Origin: Candidatus Atribacteria bacterium
GTDB taxonomy: Bacteria > Atribacterota > JS1 > SB-45 > 34-128
Direction: 5' to 3'
Assembly (NCBI GenBank): GCA_003451675.1
Contig: DMCY01000006.1
Coordinates: 1 to 54,954 of the forward strand
Length of the DNA stretch: 54,954 bases
Under the pieces are notes generated by a model. That model did not search any database, was not told where the DNA came from, and worked only from the letters and a program-made list of their open reading frames with translations. Below are positions 8,340-16,345 of the stretch, one piece after another. Each line of letters starts with the position of its first letter. Within the stretch, counting starts at the first letter, position 1. Made by a program: the position numbers and the translations under genes.

Positions 8340-9713
8340 TTATTTATCGCTTACTAAAAGTTCCATATATTTTCCAATTTCATTAATGTTTCCTAGTTCT
8401 TGAGTAGCCTTTATTATTTTTTCCATTCTGGAAGAAGAAATCTTTTTCTCCGAGTTAGCTTTAAATTTAGAAATAAGTTCTTCGTCACTTAGAGGTCGCT
8501 CTGGTTGGCCTTTGGCAAAATCTTCCTGCTTTTTATATTCCCCTTTGGAGGTTTTAATGGTGACAATAGCTCGTTTTACTTTGGGAAATAGATTGTCAAT
8601 TTCAGGATTTGCCACTACTTTAATCTTGTCGAGCAATGACCAGACAAAGGGATCTCGAAGAGTACTTTCTTCAAAGTCAGAAGGCAGAACATTACCTTTA
8701 GCCACAGCCACCGCTATACAGTAAGGGAGAGAGTGATCGGCAGTCTCTTTAGTAGTAGGTTTATATTTACTGGGATCAGAGAGAATATCCGCTCCTCGAG
8801 TAGTAGTCTCTACTAAAACTTCTTTTACTTCCTTTGGGTCAATACTATTTTCCTGCATAACTTCTAAAGCAGCAGTAATGGGCTGATGAGTTAAAGCTTC
8901 AGTGGGAAAAGCTTTATAACCACATTGATTAATCAGAAATTTATCTCCCAATCCTTTGGTTAAAATATCTCTATCCCATTTTACTTTATCCAATACTTCA
9001 AACAATCCCTCTTTACCTTCAAATACTTTTACCGGACCGGTATAACCTTTGCTGGCTAACAGGGCAGCCCGTACACCTGCCTCCACAGCGAAAGGATCTG
9101 CAGCATTTTTCATATTGGTAAGGTGACCGGCCACTACTCCCCCTAAAGTAAAATGAGAAGAACCACTAATGCCTATGGCAGCAACTATCTCCTTTTCACT
9201 TAAACCCAACATCCTTCCAGCTGCTACCGGACTTACCAATTGAGTTAGGGTTGCATGATGCCAGCCTATCTCTCGAACTCCCGGGAAAGCAGCCAGACAT
9301 AAACGCATCTCTAATTCATAGGCAATTATTATTCCTACCAGTACCTCTTTCCCATTTTTTTTCATAAATTCTCCGGTACTAAGTACAGCAGGAATAATAT
9401 CTGAAGGGTGAGAGGGATCCTGTTCCCAATAGATATCATTATAATCGAGAGCTCTAACTAGGAGGGAATTTATTAAAGTAGCCTGGGGCAAGTTTGCCTT
9501 TGTTCCCCATCCGATAATAGTAGCCTGCTCTTCCCCTCCCAGATCCTGAATATAATTATAAGCTGCTTGAGTATCTTTATTATTCAGCGCGGAAAAAGCA
9601 CAACCTATACTGTCTAAAAGAAATCGTTTAGCTTCTTCTAAAGCTACAGAAGGAATATTTTCATAATTTAATCCCGGGGCAAATTTAGCCCATATTTGAC
9701 TTATAGTCTCCAT
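8340..9713 (-). CDS. MmgE/PrpD-family dehydratase or decarboxylase
   Basis: A 457-residue protein of the MmgE/PrpD family, which includes 2-methylcitrate dehydratase and cis-aconitate decarboxylase. Recognisable parts are LLDSIGCAFSALNNKDTQAA near residue 30, RALDYNDIYWEQDPSHPSDI near 90, and GWHHATLTQLVSPVAAGRML near 150. These proteins add or remove water, or isomerise, on tri- or dicarboxylic acids without an iron-sulfur cluster. Neighbours include an aconitase-family pair and an isocitrate/isopropylmalate-type dehydrogenase, so a tri- or branched carboxylate is the probable substrate. It is unlikely to be a methylcitrate-cycle PrpD since prpB and prpC are absent here. Confidence 0.8.
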   Translation of the reverse strand: METISQIWAKFAPGLNYENIPSVALEEAKRFLLDSIGCAFSALNNKDTQAAYNYIQDLGGEEQATIIGWGTKANLPQATLINSLLVRALDYNDIYWEQDPSHPSDIIPAVLSTGEFMKKNGKEVLVGIIIAYELEMRLCLAAFPGVREIGWHHATLTQLVSPVAAGRMLGLSEKEIVAAIGISGSSHFTLGGVVAGHLTNMKNAADPFAVEAGVRAALLASKGYTGPVKVFEGKEGLFEVLDKVKWDRDILTKGLGDKFLINQCGYKAFPTEALTHQPITAALEVMQENSIDPKEVKEVLVETTTRGADILSDPSKYKPTTKETADHSLPYCIAVAVAKGNVLPSDFEESTLRDPFVWSLLDKIKVVANPEIDNLFPKVKRAIVTIKTSKGEYKKQEDFAKGQPERPLSDEELISKFKANSEKKISSSRMEKIIKATQELGNINEIGKYMELLVSDK

Positions 9714-10030
9714 TTTTCACCTTCCTTAAATTGGATAATATAATACATTATATTTTTATTACTCATTTATAGGACAGATATCTCGCCTACTTCGATTAAC
9801 TAATTTATTAGTCTGCCAGTCTACCAGTCACCCAGTCTTCCAGTCATTTCAGTCGTTAGTGAATGGTCATTAGTTTATAGTTATTAGATAGAAATAACTT
9901 ATTTTCAGTTTTTGATTTTGATTTGATTTTTATCTTAGTTTTAAATTTTAAATTATGGTTTTTCGTTTTTCGCTATATAAACTAATTAACCAATTAACCA
10001 TGCATTATACATTATCCATCACTAATCACT
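9714..10030. other. Non-coding gap with degenerate short repeats
   Basis: No gene is seen in 317 bases. The sequence holds low-complexity motifs typical of intergenic gaps in this genome: reiterated CCAGTC units (about 9818-9850) and TAATTAACCAATTAACC (about 9984-9998). AT-rich sequence near 9730-9760 (TATAATGTATTATATTAT on the minus strand) could serve as a promoter for the MmgE/PrpD gene. If so, the cluster is transcribed as at least two units. Confidence 0.45.
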
Positions 10031-11149
10031 TTATAATTTGTTTGCTACTTCTCGGGCTACATCTAAAGTAGAGGATGTTCCTCCCAAATCATAGGTCCTG
10101 ACTTTTCCTTCCTCAATAACCTGGGAAATAGCATTCTCTAATCTTTGAGCCAATTCTTTTTCCTCTAAATAATCCAACATTAATTTAACCGTTAAAAGCA
10201 TCGCCATGGGATTTACTTTGTATTGCCCTGCATATTTGGGAGCAGAGCCATGAGTTGGTTCAAAGAGGGCATAATCATCTCCGATATTTGCACTGGAGGC
10301 GAACCCTAAACCACCTATCAATTGGGCACAAAGATCAGAAACTATATCTCCGAACATATTAGAAGAAACCAGGACACTATAAATCTGAGGATTTTTTACC
10401 AGCCACATACACATTGCATCTATATTGGTCTCCCAAAGTTCGATTCCGGGATATTCTAAGGCAATCTTGCGGGCTTCCTTTACCATCAATCCACTGGTTT
10501 CTCTGATTACATTTGGTTTCTCAATAATAGTAACTGAATTTCCGTTAAACTTCTTTGCATATTCAAAGCCTTGTAGAACAATAGATTGACACGCTTTTCT
10601 AGTAAAAATCCGGCAGGATAGAGCAATATCTTCTAAAGGGGTCTCCATAAATCTTTTCATCTTAGGATGATTTTTTAAAAGAGAATCCATTACCTCTTTG
10701 GGTAGAGGATGAAATTCTACTCCACTGTATAGCCCTTCGGTATTTTCTCGAAAAACTACTAGATCTATATCATCTCTATAATTCAGAGGATTTCCTTTAT
10801 AGGCCTTACATGGTCTCAGGTTAGTGTGTAGCTTAAATTCCTGACGTAGTCTTACAATGGGGCTTGAATAAACATAGCCTTTTCCTTTAAGTTCAGGAGC
10901 GAGTTCCTTTTCTGCTTCTTCTTTAGGTTTGGAAGTTATCGCTCCAAAGAGACAACAATCAGTCTCTTTAAGAAGTTTTATAGTTCTGTCAGGCAAAGGG
11001 TTTCCTTCTTTTTTCCAAAATTCCCAACCCACATCACCGGATATATAATCAGCATCAAGCTTTAGCTCATCCAATACAATTTTCGCTGCCTCCATTACAT
11101 CATTTCCAATTCCATCACCTGGCAGCCAGGCTATCTTATATTTTGCCAT
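10031..11149 (-). CDS. Isocitrate/isopropylmalate/homoisocitrate-type dehydrogenase
   Basis: The 372-residue protein belongs to the beta-decarboxylating dehydrogenases. It has WLPGDGIGNDVMEAA at the start, LVVFRENTEGLYSGVEF near 132 with the substrate-binding Arg, the RETSG segment near 213, IDAMCMWLVKNPQIY near 240 and the Mg-binding run SSNMFGDIVSDLCAQLIGGL. The NAD(P) loop is FEPTHGSAPKYAGQ near 296. RENTEGLY is the form found in isocitrate and homoisocitrate enzymes, whereas LeuB usually has a different motif. It follows the aconitase small subunit by two bases, so hydratase and oxidative decarboxylase probably act in sequence on one substrate. Confidence 0.8.
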   Translation of the reverse strand: MAKYKIAWLPGDGIGNDVMEAAKIVLDELKLDADYISGDVGWEFWKKEGNPLPDRTIKLLKETDCCLFGAITSKPKEEAEKELAPELKGKGYVYSSPIVRLRQEFKLHTNLRPCKAYKGNPLNYRDDIDLVVFRENTEGLYSGVEFHPLPKEVMDSLLKNHPKMKRFMETPLEDIALSCRIFTRKACQSIVLQGFEYAKKFNGNSVTIIEKPNVIRETSGLMVKEARKIALEYPGIELWETNIDAMCMWLVKNPQIYSVLVSSNMFGDIVSDLCAQLIGGLGFASSANIGDDYALFEPTHGSAPKYAGQYKVNPMAMLLTVKLMLDYLEEKELAQRLENAISQVIEEGKVRTYDLGGTSSTLDVAREVANKL

Positions 11150-11151
11150 CT

Positions 11152-11655
11152 TTATTCTCCCTTCTCTATTTTCAATATTTTTTTAGTATGAGGAATAAGT
11201 CCTCCATCTTTAAGAATTCCTAAAACAGATTCCGGTAAAGGAGGAAAGTTAAAAACTCCTTTTTTACAAGATAATTTGCCTTTTTCAAAATCAACGGTGA
11301 TCGTCTCGTCTGGAGATATACTTTCCACAGCTTCTTTGCACTGAACTAAGGGAAGTCCCTGGTTAATAGCATTTCGGAAAAATATTCTGGAAAATGATTT
11401 TGCAACAATTACTCCCACGCCAGCATATTTTAGACAGGTTGCGGCTTGTTCCCGAGAACTACCACAGCCAAAATTCCTTCCCGCGACAATAATATCTTCC
11501 TTTTTAATTTCTTTAGCAAACTTCGGATCAAGGTCTTCCAGGGCATGAAGAGCCATCTCTTGCGGATCTGTTATGGTATAAGTATATTTGCCCGGAAAGA
11601 TAACATCAGTATTTACATTATCACCATATTTCCATACTTTCCCTTTAATACTCAT
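11152..11655 (-). CDS. Aconitase-family small (swivel) subunit, LeuD/homoaconitase type
   Basis: The 167-residue protein is the stand-alone swivel domain of the isopropylmalate isomerase/homoaconitase group. It starts with KVWKYGDNVNTDVIFPGKYT, carries the substrate-loop region YTITDPQEMALHALEDLDP, and has the GRNFGCGSSREQA motif near residue 60 that contacts substrate carboxylates. It overlaps the large subunit stop by four bases, so both are translated together. Candidate substrates are isopropylmalate, homocitrate, dimethylmalate or methylated citrates. No leuA or homocitrate synthase gene lies in the window, which argues against a simple leucine or lysine biosynthetic operon. Confidence 0.85.
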   Translation of the reverse strand: MSIKGKVWKYGDNVNTDVIFPGKYTYTITDPQEMALHALEDLDPKFAKEIKKEDIIVAGRNFGCGSSREQAATCLKYAGVGVIVAKSFSRIFFRNAINQGLPLVQCKEAVESISPDETITVDFEKGKLSCKKGVFNFPPLPESVLGILKDGGLIPHTKKILKIEKGE

Positions 11656-12911
11656 TTTAAATCCCCCCTTACATCAGTAATCTCACTATAGAGGGAAGAA
11701 ATCGCCACAGTTGCCGGACTGGCTAAATAAACTTCTGCCTCTTTACACCCCATTCTCCCTTTAAAATTTCTATTAGCCGTACTCAAACAAACCTCTCCGG
11801 GGGCCAAGGCCCCTTCATGAGCTCCCAAACAAGGGCCACATCCCGGATTCATTATTACTGCCCCACTTTTAACTAATTCCTGAAGGATTCCTAATTCCAT
11901 CGCCTGGGCAAAGACTTCCATCGAGGCAGGAAAGACTAAAAGTCTAACTCCGTTAGAAATCTTTTTACCATGAAGAATTTTACTGGCAACTTTTAAATCT
12001 TCTAATCTTCCATTGGTACAGGTTCCAATTAATGCCTGGTCAATTCTGGTCCCTGCTACTTCCGAAACAGGTTTTACATTGTCTACGGTGTGAGGACAGG
12101 CAATTTGAGGTTCTAAATCACTTATATCGTAATCTATGATTTTTTCATACTCAGCATCTGCATCTGACTTTACTATTTCGTATTTTTTATTGGTTCTTGC
12201 AGCAAGCCACTGTACAGTTTTTTCATCCGGTTCTACGTAGCCGATCTTTGCCCCCATCTCCACTGCCATATTACATAGAGTCATTCTCCCCCCGATATCC
12301 ATTTCCTTAATTACTTTTCCGCTAAACTCTACTGCTTTATACAATGCTCCATCTGCACCTAAATCTCCAATAATATGAAGAATAATATCTTTGGGATATA
12401 TCTCCGTAGGAATTTCTCCTTCAATATTTATCTTGGTGGTCTCCGGCACTCTAAGCCAGATTTCATCTGTAGCCCAAATTGATGCTACTTCACTCCTACC
12501 AATACCGGTTGAAAAAGCACCAAATGCTCCATAAGTAGTGGTATGTGAGTCGGCTCCCAAAATTAGACTCCTGGGGATGATGTGTCCTTTTTCCGGAAGA
12601 ACCTGATGACAGACTCCGGTATTAATGTCATAAAAATTTTTAATTTTTTGTTCCCGGACAAATTCTCTTATCTCTTTATGATTGGAAGCATATTTTTCTG
12701 TTGCTGCCGGGGCACAATGATCCAGGGGAATTACTATCTTCTCCGGATGTTTTACTTTATCAATTCCAATCTGTTTGAATTTTTTAGCTATAGCAGCGGT
12801 ATTATCGTGGGACATTACTACATCCGGAGAAACAGTCACAATTTCTCCGGTAACTACACTTTCTTTACCCGATTTAAGGGCTAATATCTTCTCCGCAAAA
12901 GTCTTTCCCAT
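11652..12911 (-). CDS. Aconitase-family large subunit (3-isopropylmalate dehydratase/homoaconitase type)
   Basis: The 419-residue large subunit has the expected iron-sulfur ligands: Cys in LIGTCTNGRLEDL near residue 295 and the CxxC of NPGCGPCLGAHEG near 355. HDNTAAIAKKF and GADSHTTTYGAFGAFSTGIG also fit the LeuC/HacA branch, and the size matches the archaeal-type enzyme of about 420 residues rather than the bacterial LeuC of 460-470. Together with the small subunit it should form a 4Fe-4S hydro-lyase in the cytosol. Gene order (HD protein, large, small, dehydrogenase) is compact, with 12-nt and overlapping junctions. Substrate unresolved. Confidence 0.85.
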   Translation of the reverse strand: MGKTFAEKILALKSGKESVVTGEIVTVSPDVVMSHDNTAAIAKKFKQIGIDKVKHPEKIVIPLDHCAPAATEKYASNHKEIREFVREQKIKNFYDINTGVCHQVLPEKGHIIPRSLILGADSHTTTYGAFGAFSTGIGRSEVASIWATDEIWLRVPETTKINIEGEIPTEIYPKDIILHIIGDLGADGALYKAVEFSGKVIKEMDIGGRMTLCNMAVEMGAKIGYVEPDEKTVQWLAARTNKKYEIVKSDADAEYEKIIDYDISDLEPQIACPHTVDNVKPVSEVAGTRIDQALIGTCTNGRLEDLKVASKILHGKKISNGVRLLVFPASMEVFAQAMELGILQELVKSGAVIMNPGCGPCLGAHEGALAPGEVCLSTANRNFKGRMGCKEAEVYLASPATVAISSLYSEITDVRGDLK

Positions 12912-12923
12912 ACTATAACCTCC

Positions 12924-13475
12924 TTATTTAAATTGTTCGAAATTGGTAAAATCAGCATGGTGAACAATAATGGCTTCCGGAGTTCTCTTGGAACGATCTC
13001 CCTCCCAGGAATGAGAGGCGATAATATGCATTACCTCTTCGGGAATACCCTGACTATAACAAAGGCTCACTCCGGATATGGGGTGACGAACTAATTTTCC
13101 TAAATTGCTCTGGGTGAATTTTCCGTTCTCCTCTTTATATTCCACTAACTTCCCAATATCGTGAAGTAATGCCCCAGCAATAAGATAATCCTCATTTATT
13201 TTCACTTTATCTTCATAGATGCTTTGAAGAGCTTTCGCGGCCCCTATCGAAACATTTACTACTCCCCTAATATGTTCAATCATGCTACAAGGACAGGGTT
13301 CAATTAATAAAGTAAAGGGCATTCTTTGCAAATCACTCACTTCCCATCCCCCGGCAGTAAGAGCAATCTCCCAAACTTTTAAAACTTTTTCTTTTAAATC
13401 TGAATCTTTGATTAAATTAAATTCCGGTATAAATTTTAATAGATCTTCTCTCATTTTTTTCTCCTTATCCTTCAT
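12924..13475 (-). CDS. HD-domain metal phosphohydrolase-like protein
   Basis: A 183-residue HD-superfamily protein. The metal-binding set is visible: MIEHIRGVV near residue 64, the LLHDIGKL doublet near 103, HPISG near 128, IASHSWEG near 148 and VHHADF near 172. Most HD proteins hydrolyse phosphate esters or nucleotides; a few act as oxygenases or lyases. It overlaps DUF4387 by 11 bases and is followed by the aconitase large subunit after 12 bases, so it is a fixed member of this operon. A catabolic role specific to the pathway, rather than signalling, is an inference from position. Confidence 0.7.
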   Translation of the reverse strand: MKDKEKKMREDLLKFIPEFNLIKDSDLKEKVLKVWEIALTAGGWEVSDLQRMPFTLLIEPCPCSMIEHIRGVVNVSIGAAKALQSIYEDKVKINEDYLIAGALLHDIGKLVEYKEENGKFTQSNLGKLVRHPISGVSLCYSQGIPEEVMHIIASHSWEGDRSKRTPEAIIVHHADFTNFEQFK

Positions 13476-13794
13476 AAGGTATTTTAATTTCTAAAAGTGG
13501 GGCGTGTTGTTGAGCACCATAGACATCGGTCTCCCCGATACTTCCTGAATCTACCGGCCTTACAATAGTTGCCTTTATAGCATTAGCGGGGTCAAATTCT
13601 ACAAAATAAAGAACTTTTTCTATGGGAACATGGTAGAGTTTGGCAATAAGTTCTTTGGTAATTACTTTGGTTTTTTTAACCTTTTCGTAAGTCTCTTTAT
13701 CTTTAAAAATTATATCGAAGGTCAACTCAAAAGGACCGGCATTTTTACTTCTAATTACTTTTACTAAATCTATAATGGAAACTTCTTTAGCCAT
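13465..13794 (-). CDS. DUF4387 protein (AtuA partner)
   Basis: A 109-residue protein starting MAKEVSIIDLVKVIRSKNAGPFELTFDIIF, which matches DUF4387. Members are usually found next to, or fused with, AtuA/DUF1446 proteins, as here (33 nt downstream of that gene). The biochemical role is unknown; the pair is generally linked to carboxylic-acid or terpenoid catabolism. The end overlaps the HD gene start, implying coupled translation. No catalytic motif can be identified. Confidence 0.75.
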   Translation of the reverse strand: MAKEVSIIDLVKVIRSKNAGPFELTFDIIFKDKETYEKVKKTKVITKELIAKLYHVPIEKVLYFVEFDPANAIKATIVRPVDSGSIGETDVYGAQQHAPLLEIKIPYEG

Positions 13795-13827
13795 TTATAT
13801 ATTCTCCTTTTTAAACTTTTTATTATT

Positions 13828-15186
13828 TTAAACTTCTACCATTTCTATGGAAAAAAGTTCGTCGGGGTCATCGACTTCTACCAAGTGATGAACATTAAAT
13901 CTATACACCGCTCCGGTAGGTATATCCGAGGGAGCATAAGGAAAAGCTAAATTACCGGCAGTGGCAACGCGCCCCTTGTAAGAATAATGCATTAAAGTAG
14001 AACGAGCAAAAGCACAAATAGTATTGGCCAGCTCCTGGTCTTTGGCCACAACTTCCAAAATAAGACAAAGTTCGTGAGAGGTAATTTCTTTCCGGGGTTC
14101 TAATTCTCCCATTACTCCGTTTCTCCCGTAAATATGAAAGATTAGGCTATAATCTTCCGGAGAAATATTGCTAAAGTAAGTAAGTACAGTATCACGAACG
14201 TGTTTTTCACATTCATCAATCTGTTTAATCATAATTGGGTCTCTCAAGCCAGCGATACATATAGTCCGATAAGCTACTTTGCTGGCGCCTTCAAGTTTTA
14301 TATTAATAGTTTCATTCTTCTTTAGTTTAGAGCCCGATACTTTTACTGCCCTTTCACTATATTGCTCAAATTTACATCCGGTAACATCAACTACCCCTTC
14401 CGGGCCAATAATATGCAGAGGGCTCGACTTTTCGTATAGAGTATGGGCAGCTACTGTGCTGGGTATACATTTTCGTATGGTATTAGGAGGTTCTACTATA
14501 AAACAATCCTCTCTTAAATATGCCATCATACAATCAGAGGTGGTCCCGGGAGTGGAGGCCATAGCTCCACATTCTAAAATCTTTCCCATATGTAGAGCCA
14601 GTCCGGGGTCATATCCTTCCTTAATGGGAAGAGCAGCAAACATAGCCGGATCATTGGAACGACCGGCAATAATAACATCTGCCCCCATCTCTAAGGCTTT
14701 TATATGAGAGTGTGTGCCCATTACCGCCACAATTCGAGTAGCTTCTTCTATATCTTTAGCAGTTAATTCAGGGACAGGACCTAAAGGTTTTATTTTCCCT
14801 TGGGCTAACTTCTTTTTAAGATAATCTTTTTCAACTTCGGCATGAATCAAGGCCATCTTAAAGTGTAGGTTTTTCTCTTTAGCAATTTCTTTTACTATTT
14901 CTGAAGTCCAATTAAGATGGACTTCGGCACCGGAACCTCCCGCAGAACCGATAATAACCGGAATTTTATGTTCGCATCCGGCAGTTAACATTAAGGTAAG
15001 GTCTTTTTTGGTTGCTTCTTTGCTTACAATACCTACTCCTGCTCCTAATTTATGGGGACCGGCGTCTGTGGAGCCGGCATCAGCAGCAATAACATGGGGT
15101 TTCTTTTCTAAACCTTTCTGAAAAGATTCTGCTGGGAAACCATACCCCAACATACCTACGGGTGATAAAACTCTTATCTCTTTCAT
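13828..15186 (-). CDS. AtuA-like (DUF1446) protein
   Basis: A 452-residue protein of the DUF1446/acyclic-terpene-utilisation AtuA family. Characteristic segments are HVIAADAGSTDAGPHKLG near residue 32, IGSAGGSGAEVHLNWT near 79 and VIIAGRSNDPAMFAALP near 175. The chosen start at 15186 has GAGGAG at a suitable distance; an in-frame start 12 codons upstream lacks this. The family's reaction is not established. Here it heads an operon of DUF4387, HD, aconitase-type and decarboxylating dehydrogenase genes, so it probably acts on the same carboxylate or its CoA ester. Confidence 0.8.
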   Translation of the reverse strand: MKEIRVLSPVGMLGYGFPAESFQKGLEKKPHVIAADAGSTDAGPHKLGAGVGIVSKEATKKDLTLMLTAGCEHKIPVIIGSAGGSGAEVHLNWTSEIVKEIAKEKNLHFKMALIHAEVEKDYLKKKLAQGKIKPLGPVPELTAKDIEEATRIVAVMGTHSHIKALEMGADVIIAGRSNDPAMFAALPIKEGYDPGLALHMGKILECGAMASTPGTTSDCMMAYLREDCFIVEPPNTIRKCIPSTVAAHTLYEKSSPLHIIGPEGVVDVTGCKFEQYSERAVKVSGSKLKKNETINIKLEGASKVAYRTICIAGLRDPIMIKQIDECEKHVRDTVLTYFSNISPEDYSLIFHIYGRNGVMGELEPRKEITSHELCLILEVVAKDQELANTICAFARSTLMHYSYKGRVATAGNLAFPYAPSDIPTGAVYRFNVHHLVEVDDPDELFSIEMVEV

Positions 15187-15294
15187 TATATATATCTCCT
15201 CACTTTTACTAACAATTTTCATCCTTTAATTACTCGCTTGCATTTTTCTTAATCCTCGAGCTATTTTTTTATTCTTCCCCTGCCTATTAGAATC

Positions 15295-15392
15295 TGTCAT
15301 TGCGAGCTCCGATTTATCGGAGTGTGGCAATCTCATTTGAGATTACTTCCCCTGCTTTCGCAAGGGCAGGCTTACTTCGTTCCGTAATGACA
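15295..15392. repeat. MITE/REP-like intergenic repeat
   Basis: The element opens with TGTCATTGCGAGC and ends with TCCGTAATGACA, imperfect inverted ends, and contains TGTGGCAATCTCA and two internal hairpins (TCCGATTTATCGGA; CCTGCTTTCGCAAGGGCAGG). This 'GTCATTGCGAG...' type is a widespread bacterial intergenic repeat. It fills the space between the GntR regulator and the AtuA-like gene and could affect termination or message stability there. Confidence 0.7.
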
Positions 15393-15402
15393 AATTTCCT
15401 AT

Positions 15403-16092
15403 TTATATTCCAACTACAACTTTTCTTATGCTCCTTAAATGTTTCAGCATAGCTTCGCCAGCTTTTTTGCTATTATGTTCTTTAATAGCTTGAAATATCG
15501 CTATATGCTCCTGTTTTTGCTTTTCTCGTCTTCCTGGTATTTGCCAGGTCTTTTCTCGAGTCTCTTTTAATAAATCCAGGTGCAATCGTATTATATTAAT
15601 GAAAACAAAATTGTGAGATGCACTGGCAATAGCCAAATGAAATTCGGTATCCGATTCTGTTTTTTTATCATCTTTCAGTTCTTCTTCCTCGCCCATTTTA
15701 TTTAAAGCTTTTTCAATTAAATCTATATCTTCAGGAGTAGCCCTCTGGGCAGCAACCTCAACAATCTTTACCTCAAACATCTCTCTTGCTTCCAAAAGTT
15801 CTAAAATAGAAGATTTTTCTAAACTTAAGATAATATTTTCTGTATTATTATGGCCATTTTTTCTTATCTCTCGAATATATCTTCCTCCACCAGGTTTACT
15901 CTTAATCAGACCCCGTGATTCCAAAACTCTAAAGGCTTCCCGTAAAGAACTTCTACTGATTGATAGCTTTTCAGCCAATTTTCTCTCTGGAGGAAGTTTA
16001 TCCCCTGGTTTTAATTCATTATTTTCAATTAAATCCATAATTTGCTCTATTACACTCTCATACAAACGAACAGGAGTAATTTCTTTAAACAC
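15403..16092 (-). CDS. FadR-type GntR transcription regulator
   Basis: A 229-residue regulator with an N-terminal winged helix (LYESVIEQIMDLIENNELKPGDKLPPERKLAEKLSISR in its first 55 residues, the standard GntR pattern) and a C-terminal helical FCD domain. Candidate metal or ligand residues of the FCD domain include DTEFHLAIASASHN near 148 and a late His in EHNSKKAGEAML. FadR-type regulators respond to carboxylic acids. Position directly upstream of the AtuA/aconitase/PrpD cluster and same orientation suggest it controls that cluster or itself. No operator can be assigned with confidence. Confidence 0.85.
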   Translation of the reverse strand: MFKEITPVRLYESVIEQIMDLIENNELKPGDKLPPERKLAEKLSISRSSLREAFRVLESRGLIKSKPGGGRYIREIRKNGHNNTENIILSLEKSSILELLEAREMFEVKIVEVAAQRATPEDIDLIEKALNKMGEEEELKDDKKTESDTEFHLAIASASHNFVFINIIRLHLDLLKETREKTWQIPGRREKQKQEHIAIFQAIKEHNSKKAGEAMLKHLRSIRKVVVGI

Positions 16093-16261
16093 TACTTCGC
16101 CTCTTTATTTGGATAATTGAGTCACTGGGTGACCCACTTTTATATCCTATATACGACATAAATTTTAAAAATCCTTCTTTTTTTGAAAAAAATATTAATA
16201 TTTTTTTGAAGTGGTATAAATTATGCGGATAAAACTGAAGATAGATAGTTAGTTCTCGCAG

Positions 16262-16290
16262 AAGGGGGGCAGATTTCTCTGCCCCCCTTT
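16262..16290. terminator. GC-rich hairpin between pckG and the GntR gene
   Basis: GGGGGGCAGA (16264-16273) and TCTGCCCCCC (16278-16287) form a perfect 10-bp stem with a TTTC loop. It lies 56 nt beyond the PEP carboxykinase stop and is likely to end that leftward transcript, although the T-rich tail (TTTATTT) is on the plus-strand side, so efficiency in the leftward direction is uncertain. Confidence 0.6.
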
Positions 16291-16345
16291 ATTTAAATTT
16301 ATTTTTCTGTAGTTTTTTTAAATACAAGAATCTATTATTTATTTT

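Noticed and set aside
8340..9713. Methylcitrate cycle interpretation of the PrpD-like gene
   Set aside because: No methylcitrate synthase or methylisocitrate lyase is present nearby and the neighbours belong to other families.
10031..12911. Leucine biosynthesis (leuBCD)
   Set aside because: No leuA is present, the dehydrogenase has the RENTEGLY form, and the neighbours are AtuA, DUF4387, HD and PrpD proteins.
16121..16133. GTCACtggGTGAC palindrome 30 bases upstream of the GntR gene as an operator
   Set aside because: Similar GTCACCCAGTC units occur in the low-complexity gap near 9830, so it may be spacer repeat rather than a regulator site.
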